Shown here in pieces: positions 1 through 5,220 of a stretch of DNA of 6,293 bases. The first letter of the stretch is position 1. Every line of letters begins with the position of its first letter. The stretch is taken from contig JAKAYK010000060.1 in the NCBI GenBank assembly GCA_021826765.1, forward strand, positions 1-6,293, read 5' to 3'. The notes below the pieces were generated by a model. The model was not told the origin of the DNA, ran no database searches, and worked only from the letters and a program-made list of their open reading frames with translations. Position numbers and translations under genes: made by a program. The stretch comes from Thermoplasmata archaeon (GTDB lineage Archaea > Thermoplasmatota > Thermoplasmata > Thermoplasmatales > Thermoplasmataceae).

Positions 1-137
1 ACGGAAAAAATCTGAATTATGTAAATGTCACTGTGAATGTGGAATCATTCCTTATTGTCGGATATGTTCTTTTCAACTCATCCTATAATTCAAAATTCCA
101 GAATGTCTCTATTTTCGGTCCTTATTATGTTAACTGA
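1..137 (+). CDS. C-terminal end of an unknown protein (5'-partial)
   Basis: One frame, in phase with base 3, stays open from the window edge to a TGA at 135-137 and encodes 44 residues; the other two forward frames contain early stops. The peptide is rich in Val, Tyr, Phe and Asn. It has alternating polar and hydrophobic residues typical of beta strands, a hydrophobic patch (SFLIVGYVLF, fragment residues 15-24) and three N-x-S/T sequons (NVT, NSS, NVS). That composition fits the end of an extracytoplasmic or surface-layer type archaeal protein, but this is inference from composition only. No family is recognised. The gene continues upstream of the window, so length, start and domains cannot be judged. 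The open frame is short, so chance cannot be fully excluded. Confidence 0.5.
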   Translation, partial: GKNLNYVNVTVNVESFLIVGYVLFNSSYNSKFQNVSIFGPYYVN

Positions 138-190
138 ATTAGCAGGAAAATGAATAAGATTCATTCTTGATTCATAGAATGGTGTGGCAT
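138..190 (+). terminator. Intergenic gap with small AT-rich hairpin, possible 3' end signal
   Basis: Between the upstream stop codon and the next promoter there is a perfect 7-bp inverted repeat, AATGAAT (149-155) and ATTCATT (159-165), with a 3-base loop, followed by a short pyrimidine-rich stretch. It could mark the 3' end of the upstream transcript. The stem is entirely AT-rich apart from one G-C pair, and no long U-tract follows, so it would be weak. Archaeal termination normally relies on T-tracts rather than hairpins, so this is a low-confidence call. Confidence 0.2.
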
Positions 191-204
191 AAAAGAATAT
201 ATAT
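188..204 (+). promoter_or_regulatory. TATA-like promoter of the SPFH operon
   Basis: The sequence AAAAGAATATATAT (191-204) resembles an archaeal purine-rich BRE followed by a TATA box. Its TATA part is centred near base 200, which is 26 bases before the ATG at 226. That is the expected TATA-to-start distance for archaeal RNA polymerase if transcription begins on the start codon itself. No usable Shine-Dalgarno site precedes that ATG (an AGGA lies only two bases away), which agrees with a leaderless transcript. Confidence 0.55.
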
Positions 205-225
205 CGCCTTTATAATTACAGGAAT

Positions 226-771
226 ATGCAGAATGGTGGTGGCAATGATATACGAAGTGACGTTGAGGATAACAGATCCATTCTCAAGAAAATCCAGCTT
301 TTAGTCCCTGGTTTTTCTGGTTACAGGCAGAAGGAGGATATCAGGATTGCAGATCAACTATTGAGGTCGCAGGTGTCAGGCATATTCCATAATTGTATAG
401 GCATTCTGGGAAATATGAGACAGAGTTTAAGCCAGTGTTTTAAAATGTCGAATCTTATGGGTATTGCAGATTTAATTTCTTTATTGCAGGCACTGGATGG
501 AGACATTCTTCATGCTGAACAGGGCTATTCAGGCTTTGCTGCACCCATAAAAATAAAGGATTCAAATCTCGACAGAATGTACGACTTCGATTTTTCATTC
601 ATAAATTCCGGGCATGAAATAGGCAATCTACTTGGAACAAACACAGATCCATGCTCCATGGATGACAAGGAACTTTCATCAATTCTGGCCGGATCAAAAT
701 CTCTTGCGATACAGTGCAGGGAATCATGGTCTCACAGATTGGAAGAGATAGAGAAAATCAGGGTGAAGTAA
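226..771 (+). CDS. Unknown protein with PGFSGY motif, companion of SPFH protein
   Basis: This is a 181-residue soluble protein with no signal peptide, no evident membrane segment and no recognised enzyme domain. Residues 26-47 contain a block of the form LVPGFSGYRQKE...ADQLLR. It resembles the N-terminal P-G-[YF]-x-G-Y-x-x-K-E motif, followed by a basic amphipathic helix, that I recall in small uncharacterised bacterial and archaeal proteins sometimes encoded beside SPFH proteins; that recollection was not tested by search. The middle looks mixed alpha/beta (FDFSFINSGHEIGNLLG, 121-137) and the C-terminus is a charged helix (residues 165-181). The ATG was chosen because a TATA-like box sits 26 bases upstream. 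The stop is one base before the ATG of the SPFH gene, so the two are almost certainly cotranscribed and perhaps translationally coupled. The function is unknown; a role as accessory subunit of the SPFH protein is inferred from gene order alone. Confidence 0.75.
   Translation: MQNGGGNDIRSDVEDNRSILKKIQLLVPGFSGYRQKEDIRIADQLLRSQVSGIFHNCIGILGNMRQSLSQCFKMSNLMGIADLISLLQALDGDILHAEQGYSGFAAPIKIKDSNLDRMYDFDFSFINSGHEIGNLLGTNTDPCSMDDKELSSILAGSKSLAIQCRESWSHRLEEIEKIRVK
761..766 (+). promoter_or_regulatory. Ribosome binding site of the SPFH gene
   Basis: GGGTGA ends six bases before the ATG at 773 and overlaps the last codons of the preceding gene. It fixes the start of the SPFH gene and marks it as an internal operon gene, unlike the first gene, which lacks such a site. 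Confidence 0.65.
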
Positions 772-772
772 T

Positions 773-1936
773 ATGTTTGGCAGGAAATCAGATAAAATCC
801 CCTATAAGGGCGGAAGTGTGGAAGGATCAATCACCATTGCATGGGAAACTCAGTTCAAGGAGAACAATGCAATGTGGAAGGTTCCAAGGCTGATCAGGCT
901 CAATGATAATATTGTAGTCAGGGAAGACGAGACTGCGGTGTTTTACAGAGATGGAAAAGTGCTCACATTTTTTGACAAGGCAGGGAGGTATGCACTTACG
1001 GATTTCAACGCTCCGGTTGTTGGAGAGTTATTGAAATTTTTCACAGGTGTGCAGCAGCAGGCTGAAGTCTATTATATCCAGAAGAGAGTAATGGACGGAA
1101 AATACGGAAGCCAGAGCCCCTACCAGTTCATGGATCCAACCTTTGGAATCGTTAATCTCAGGGTATTTGGACAATATAGATGGCAGATTACAGATCCTTC
1201 CCTTTTCATAAACCAGTTTGTGGGTACATTCAACGTTGCGACTTCAGCAGATGTGGAATCAAGGTTGAAGGATCAGGTCGTGGTGCTTATCTATAATGTT
1301 CTTGGAAAAATGAAGGAAAATGGCACAAAAATCACTGATATTCCTTCCAGTCTACTGAATATTGAACAGGCTACACTTGGCCTTGCTACACAGAATTTCC
1401 AGCAGTATGGAATAGAGATTTCAAAGCTACAGGGAATCAATATATCCCTTCCGGATGAAGTCCAGAAAGCCATTGATACCAGATCTGAAATGTCTGTCCT
1501 TGGAGTGAATTATCTCCAGTACCAGGCAGGACAGGCAATGGTTGACGCTTCAAAGAACCAGGGAGGAATGGCTGGGCTTGGTGCTGGACTTGGCGTAGGC
1601 ATGGGAGCAGGAGCAGGTATGGGATACGCTATGTCAGGAGGAATTGCAGGCCAGTGGCAAACACAGAATACTTCCTGCCCGAAATGCGGTACTCTTGTAC
1701 CAGCAGGTTCCAGATTCTGCCCATCCTGCGGAAATGACATGAACAGTGCGAAGGAAAAACCTGAACAGTCCAATGTCAAGTGCCCTAAATGTGGTTCCGA
1801 TATTCCGGAGGGAAGCAAGTTCTGCCCTAACTGTGGTGAGCATGTCCAGCAGAACACCAGTGTAAAATGCCAGAAGTGTGGTACAGCATCACCATCTGGA
1901 ACAAAGTTTTGCCCAAATTGCGGAGAAAAATTGTAG
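773..1936 (+). CDS. YdjI-type SPFH (band 7) protein with three C-terminal zinc ribbons
   Basis: This 387-residue protein matches the SPFH/virion-core-like family typified by Bacillus subtilis YdjI. Residues about 18-250 carry the family pattern: a Trp-containing strand near the start (IAWETQF), VREDETAVFYRDGK, AEVYYIQKR, a DPTFGIVNLRVFGQY strand, a DPSLF...FVGT helix, then YGIEISKL...ISLPDEVQKAID. SPFH proteins oligomerise into membrane-associated scaffolds or cages. In B. subtilis the YdjI protein works with the phage-shock protein PspA (established for that homologue, inferred here). A Gly/Ala/Met-rich linker (264-293) leads to three zinc ribbons of the form CxxCG-x10-CxxCG, with Cys pairs at 302/305 and 316/319, 337/340 and 351/354, and 366/369 and 380/383. 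No signal peptide or transmembrane helix is evident. The ribbons make the protein longer than a bare SPFH core. They may recruit clients or partners; their role is unknown. Confidence 0.87.
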   Translation: MFGRKSDKIPYKGGSVEGSITIAWETQFKENNAMWKVPRLIRLNDNIVVREDETAVFYRDGKVLTFFDKAGRYALTDFNAPVVGELLKFFTGVQQQAEVYYIQKRVMDGKYGSQSPYQFMDPTFGIVNLRVFGQYRWQITDPSLFINQFVGTFNVATSADVESRLKDQVVVLIYNVLGKMKENGTKITDIPSSLLNIEQATLGLATQNFQQYGIEISKLQGINISLPDEVQKAIDTRSEMSVLGVNYLQYQAGQAMVDASKNQGGMAGLGAGLGVGMGAGAGMGYAMSGGIAGQWQTQNTSCPKCGTLVPAGSRFCPSCGNDMNSAKEKPEQSNVKCPKCGSDIPEGSKFCPNCGEHVQQNTSVKCQKCGTASPSGTKFCPNCGEKL

Positions 1937-2008
1937 GTGAATCATATGTTTTGTGTAAAATGTGGAACTGAACTCCCGGATGACGCAGTCTTTTGCTCTA
2001 AGTGTGGA
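1676..2008 (+). repeat. Four consecutive zinc-ribbon repeat units crossing a gene boundary
   Basis: Four 57-base units encode 19-residue ribbons of the same plan (CxxCG, ten residues, CxxCG) at 1676-1732, 1781-1837, 1868-1924 and 1952-2008. The first three end the SPFH gene and the fourth begins the next gene. Shared features include x-G-[ST]-[KR]-F-C-P-x-C-G in the first three and a shorter FCSKCG end in the fourth. The DNA has diverged at synonymous sites, so the duplication is not recent. The pattern suggests array expansion followed by a split, or conversely a conserved docking module carried by both proteins. Confidence 0.75.
1935..1940 (+). promoter_or_regulatory. Ribosome binding site deciding the start of the zinc-ribbon gene
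   Basis: AGGTGA overlaps the stop codon of the SPFH gene and ends five bases before the ATG at 1946. Its GTG could be read as an in-frame start at 1937, but the spacing and match to an anti-Shine-Dalgarno sequence make the ATG at 1946 the better start. Confidence 0.65.
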
Positions 2009-2968
2009 TACATGATGGCCCCTGCTGCAGTTAATGCTGCAGGACAGACCAGTTCCCAGAATTCAGGAGTTTCTCAAAGACAGACCATTGCGGGTTCAGG
2101 AGTTACGGAAATGAAATGTCCAGGATGCGGGGCCCCTATAAAGCCTCAGCAGGGTGAAACAGTAATGACGTGCGAATATTGCGGAAGCAGTGTCAGTTTA
2201 GGGAATCTGGGATGGCAGAATGTTTCCAGGCATTCAATGCTCTCCATATCTATTGATGATACTGAAAAATTGAAGCTCATTGTGAGGAAACACATGGATC
2301 ACGGCCTTATGGAAAGGCATTCCTTTGAGGAATCGAAGGAAGAGAGTTCAGAACTTTCATATGTTCCATACTGGATTGTTCCTGTCAGTGCCACTTCCAG
2401 CTATAAATATCTGGATATGGGTGCGGAAGTTGGAAACCTTGCTCTTGACGCAGCGATGATTGGGGCAGCAGAGGAGATGGGAGGAAGAGGCAATGGAATG
2501 GGTTCAGGCATGATGGATGGCATATTCATAGGAGGAATGGTCGGTGGTGGAATGGGTGGAAATAACGCCATAAGGGGAGGCACATTCTCACACAACTATG
2601 AATGCCCTGTTGTTTCCATAAAGGGAAGGGAGCACCTGCAGCCCATCTCATATTCATTTAATCTGGATCACAGAACCCAGTTCGACAGGACAAAGGTTGT
2701 GAACAGTATCAAGATTCTAAATGGAGACATAGACGAAAGCACCGCAAGGAACATGGCCCAGTCATTCACCAACCAGGAACAGGAAAGGGCCATAAGGGCA
2801 AAGCACCACCATATACAGTCCCTGAATACTCAGAGCCAGCCTGGAACGCCTGAACTCCTCCATGTGCCAGTGTGGATAACTAAATATACAGGGAAGAAGA
2901 AGTCCTATACCTTCGTGGTTGATGCATCCAATGGCGGAATCATAAAAGCAGATGAAATAAAACAATAG
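1946..2968 (+). CDS. Zinc-ribbon protein of the SPFH operon
   Basis: This protein has 340 residues from the preferred ATG at 1946; an in-frame GTG at 1937 would add three. The N-terminus is a zinc ribbon with Cys 3, 6, 17 and 20. A second, different ribbon of the TFIIB-like sort follows, with Cys 58, 61, 76 and 79 (CPGCGAP...TCEYCGSSV). The rest is a beta-rich body with two similar strands, VPYWIVPV near 140 and VPVWITKY near 307, the latter followed by a GKKKSYTFVVDASNG hairpin. These flank a Gly/Met-rich low-complexity stretch at 173-212. Multi-ribbon proteins of this kind (for example YdjG) are encoded beside YdjI-type SPFH genes in Firmicutes, which parallels this arrangement. The gene starts nine bases after the SPFH stop, so translation is probably coupled. 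The biochemical role is unknown; an adaptor or assembly partner of the SPFH scaffold is the best inference. The Gly/Met stretch is too polar and glycine-rich for a confident membrane call. Confidence 0.8.
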   Translation: MFCVKCGTELPDDAVFCSKCGYMMAPAAVNAAGQTSSQNSGVSQRQTIAGSGVTEMKCPGCGAPIKPQQGETVMTCEYCGSSVSLGNLGWQNVSRHSMLSISIDDTEKLKLIVRKHMDHGLMERHSFEESKEESSELSYVPYWIVPVSATSSYKYLDMGAEVGNLALDAAMIGAAEEMGGRGNGMGSGMMDGIFIGGMVGGGMGGNNAIRGGTFSHNYECPVVSIKGREHLQPISYSFNLDHRTQFDRTKVVNSIKILNGDIDESTARNMAQSFTNQEQERAIRAKHHHIQSLNTQSQPGTPELLHVPVWITKYTGKKKSYTFVVDASNGGIIKADEIKQ

Positions 2969-2970
2969 AA

Positions 2971-2998
2971 AATTCATTTTTTCATTTTCATTTCTGTC
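2971..2998 (+). terminator. T-rich tract ending the SPFH operon
   Basis: Directly after the stop codon the coding strand carries runs of T (TTTTTT, TTTT, TTT) separated by CA. This is the usual form of an archaeal intrinsic terminator, which needs a T-tract and no hairpin. It lies immediately before the TATA-like box of the next unit, so it plausibly separates the two operons. Confidence 0.55.
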
Positions 2999-3013
2999 GA
3001 ATATGTTTAGATA
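2999..3013 (+). promoter_or_regulatory. TATA-like promoter of the nreA operon
   Basis: TTTAGATA (3006-3013) differs by one base from the archaeal TATA form TTTATATA and is preceded by an A-rich BRE-like CGAATA (2999-3004). Its centre is about 27 bases before the ATG at 3037, consistent with leaderless transcription from that codon. No Shine-Dalgarno site precedes any candidate start here. Confidence 0.5.
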
Positions 3014-3036
3014 GTATTTGCTTATGTATGTATCAT

Positions 3037-4278
3037 ATGGCCAGAGCCGTTATGAAAATCCCGCCATCGCTCTGTCTGAAGTGCAGAGGAGCTTCAATGC
3101 TGTGTGGGTTATCCTACTGCCCTATTCAGGTTAAACTTTCCGTAAAATCAAAATCAGATCAGTTCAGGGGAAACTCCTTCTCAGGCTCATCCCCACCAGG
3201 AATATTCGTGGGAAGATATGGGTATCCAAATATCAGGATGTATCCTTCTGCACCACCAGAGCATGGTGATACGGAAAGATATGAGAATCCGACAGAATGG
3301 ATAAGTTTGCCAATGGAACAGTTTCTTTCAATGAGGCTGTCTATGGCAAGGGGGAGTGTTTCTGTGAAGGTGTCTGATGCAGTTTCACCTGAACGCCTTT
3401 TCCAGGAGATACAGGCAATGGCATTATCCGGAAAATCTGTGGATATAGAAATGGATTTTGAGAAGCCTCTCGCAGGAAGAGATGTCATTCTGGATGAACA
3501 TGTCCCACCTATGGGCCCTTCGGCCCCTTTAAAAAAGATAAATATAGGGAATTCTGCACCAAAAAGAAGTGTGGACAGGGTTCACAGCGATACTGACATG
3601 AAAGCCATGGATGCCATGGAATACCTGTACAGATCAGGAATAGATGTGTATGAAATTTCCAGAATATTGAGTGTGGGGGCCATAGGTAATGGAAATGCGA
3701 GGAAAGCTGTTCCAACCAGATGGTCTATCACTGCTGCGGACAAGAATGTTTCAGACATAATAGTGGAAAAGATCAAGGACCTTCCGCAGATAGACAAGTA
3801 TTATGCCTATGTGAGAAAGACCCCCGGGAACCTCTTCATGGGAATACTTGTGCCATGGGTATGGATATATGAATGGGGAGAAGCATGGTTTCCCGGAAGC
3901 ACCTGGAATCAGTGGAGCCATGAGCCCTATGTGGAAATTGACAATGAGGACTACTATGGGAGAAAGACCTATCCTGACATTGGAGGGTGTTACTACTCCA
4001 CAAGGCTTGCAGTTGCAGAAAAATTCATGGAGATGAAGAGAAGTGGAGGGGCCATCACATGGAGAGAAATTTATCCCGGATTCAATCTTCCGGTTGGTGT
4101 CTGGTATGTGAGGGAAAATATGAGGGAACTGTTCAGAATAAAGCCTGAGATCTTTGAAACACTGGAGGATGCCATCAAATACATATCACAGTTCATGGTG
4201 GTGAATCCGGATAAATGGAGGGAAAACTCAAAGGTGATTCCTTCAGTGAGATACGACAACCTTTACAGGTTCATGTGA
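3037..4278 (+). CDS. nreA: Nre-family archaeal DNA repair protein
   Basis: The protein (413 residues from ATG 3037) matches the archaeal Nre family (Nre_N then Nre_C, formerly DUF650/DUF651) along its full length. In Haloferax, NreA is a repair factor for mitomycin C damage that works with UvrABC and depends on PCNA. Visible family features are an N-terminal Cys4 cluster (Cys 13, 16, 23, 28; CLKC...LCG...CP) likely to bind zinc, FVGRYGYP at 57-64, RVHSD at 181-185, VPTRWSIT at 225-232, and IYPGFNLPVGVWYVRE towards the C-terminus. The final eight residues, YDNLYRFM (406-413), align with the PCNA-interacting pattern Qxx[LIM]xxFF but lack the Gln and second aromatic. An in-frame ATG at 3028 would add three residues, and one at 3052 would shorten the protein by five. 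ATG 3037 is preferred because it lies about 27 bases from the TATA-like box. Naming it NreA rather than its NreB paralogue is not certain. Confidence 0.88.
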   Translation: MARAVMKIPPSLCLKCRGASMLCGLSYCPIQVKLSVKSKSDQFRGNSFSGSSPPGIFVGRYGYPNIRMYPSAPPEHGDTERYENPTEWISLPMEQFLSMRLSMARGSVSVKVSDAVSPERLFQEIQAMALSGKSVDIEMDFEKPLAGRDVILDEHVPPMGPSAPLKKINIGNSAPKRSVDRVHSDTDMKAMDAMEYLYRSGIDVYEISRILSVGAIGNGNARKAVPTRWSITAADKNVSDIIVEKIKDLPQIDKYYAYVRKTPGNLFMGILVPWVWIYEWGEAWFPGSTWNQWSHEPYVEIDNEDYYGRKTYPDIGGCYYSTRLAVAEKFMEMKRSGGAITWREIYPGFNLPVGVWYVRENMRELFRIKPEIFETLEDAIKYISQFMVVNPDKWRENSKVIPSVRYDNLYRFM

Positions 4279-4312
4279 TGGATTCAACCACATTAATGGA
4301 TGGGACTCCTCT

Positions 4313-4318
4313 GGAGGA
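4313..4318 (+). promoter_or_regulatory. Ribosome binding site deciding the start of the radical SAM gene
   Basis: GGAGGA ends five bases before the ATG at 4324 and is the strongest Shine-Dalgarno match in the window. An in-frame ATG at 4300 lies upstream of it and has no ribosome site of its own, so the shorter protein is preferred. Confidence 0.7.
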
Positions 4319-4323
4319 ATCAG

Positions 4324-5163
4324 ATGAAAATCATTGAATACATGGCTTCAACTGCCCTTGGAAAATCGGGAATGAAAGAATTGAATTACACGCTCAATCC
4401 ATATTCGGGATGTTTCCATGGATGTGTTTACTGTTATGCCATAGACATGACTGGAAAAAAGGATGCTGCTGAAAACTGGGGTGAGGTTGTTTATGTGAAA
4501 GCTAATCTCATAGAACTTCTCCGGAGGGAAATAATAGGAAAGAAACGTGGAATGGTAGGCATTTCGAGCATAACTGATCCATACCAGGCAGCGGAATCCA
4601 AATACAGGATAACAAGGAATGCCGCAGAAATTCTCCTGAGGAATGGATTCAGGATAACTGTCCAGACAAAATCTCCGCTTGTGGTCAGGGATATTGATAT
4701 CTTTTCAAGATACAGGTCATACTGCGATGTCGGAATGACCATAACAACCATGGACAGAAACACAGCCCTCACCATTGAGCCCCATGCACCATCTCCTGAA
4801 GCAAGGTCAGTGGCACTGGGAAAACTTGCAGATGAAAAGATAAAGATATGGATATTTGCGGGCCCCATCATAAGAGGCATAAACGACTCGCAGGACAGCA
4901 TTGAAAAAATTTTCAGGCTTGCATCAAGCACAGGTGCAAGAATAATATTTGACACTTATGTTCCATACAGGGGCGCATCAACACTTATGCAAAAAACTGT
5001 GAACAGGGCAGGTAATTCCAGTGCATATTATGCAGACAGGATATGGGCAGATGCCATCAGGGATATTTTTGAAAAATTCAGTATTGAGTATTCTGTAAAG
5101 GTGAATGGCGAGGATGAGGAATGGCTCGTGGAGTACCAGAATGATTTCAGGACATTCTCATAA
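4324..5163 (+). CDS. SplB-like radical SAM protein (COG1533)
   Basis: This 279-residue protein belongs to the radical SAM superfamily. The cluster-binding motif is CFHGCVYC (Cys 30, 34, 37; the canonical Cx3Cx2C), directly after NPYSG. This would hold a 4Fe-4S cluster that cleaves S-adenosylmethionine. Further hallmarks of the COG1533 group are SITDPYQ (82-88), the QTKSPLVVRD strand (TKS at 115-117), VGMTITTMD, a PHAPSPEAR segment and GPIIRGIND (180-188). The group is named after spore photoproduct lyase but most members, including archaeal ones, have unknown substrates, and real lyase activity should not be assumed. The length is normal for the family. The gene follows nreA by 45 bases with its own strong Shine-Dalgarno site and no clear promoter, so cotranscription is likely. 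That pairing hints at a DNA-damage or nucleic-acid modification role, by inference only. Confidence 0.87.
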   Translation: MKIIEYMASTALGKSGMKELNYTLNPYSGCFHGCVYCYAIDMTGKKDAAENWGEVVYVKANLIELLRREIIGKKRGMVGISSITDPYQAAESKYRITRNAAEILLRNGFRITVQTKSPLVVRDIDIFSRYRSYCDVGMTITTMDRNTALTIEPHAPSPEARSVALGKLADEKIKIWIFAGPIIRGINDSQDSIEKIFRLASSTGARIIFDTYVPYRGASTLMQKTVNRAGNSSAYYADRIWADAIRDIFEKFSIEYSVKVNGEDEEWLVEYQNDFRTFS

Positions 5164-5185
5164 AAATGAAATAAGATAAAAATTT

Positions 5186-5200
5186 GGATAACAATTTAAG
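5186..5200 (+). promoter_or_regulatory. TATA-like promoter of the aldehyde dehydrogenase gene
   Basis: AATTTAAG (5193-5200) follows a purine-rich GGATAAC. It is centred about 25 bases before the ATG at 5221, the spacing of an archaeal leaderless promoter. No Shine-Dalgarno site precedes the ATG. The match to the TATA consensus is weaker than in the two upstream promoters. Confidence 0.4.
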
Positions 5201-5220
5201 CCTTGACCACATGATAATTC

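Noticed and set aside
1510..1857. A 115-codon minus-strand frame rich in Pro and Ala, plus overlapping shorter ones
   Set aside because: It mirrors the Gly/Ala/Met linker and zinc ribbons of the SPFH gene; the Pro-rich composition is simply the complement of glycine codons.
1937..1939. GTG as start of the zinc-ribbon gene
   Set aside because: It is part of the AGGTGA ribosome site that serves the ATG at 1946 with ideal spacing, so using it would leave the gene without a ribosome site.
3848..4036. A 62-codon + strand frame inside nreA
   Set aside because: It overlaps conserved Nre_C sequence in another frame, and its own translation has no recognisable features.
4300..4302. ATG as start of the radical SAM gene
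   Set aside because: The strong GGAGGA site lies between this ATG and the one at 4324, and nothing resembling a ribosome site precedes 4300.
4491..4955. A 154-codon open frame on the minus strand
   Set aside because: It is antisense to the radical SAM gene, where the family motifs SITDPYQ, TKSPL and PIIRGIND are read on the + strand, so it is a shadow frame.
4324..5163. Calling the radical SAM protein a spore photoproduct lyase
   Set aside because: Only the broad COG1533 motifs are visible. The organism appears to be a non-sporulating archaeon and the family covers many proteins of unknown substrate.
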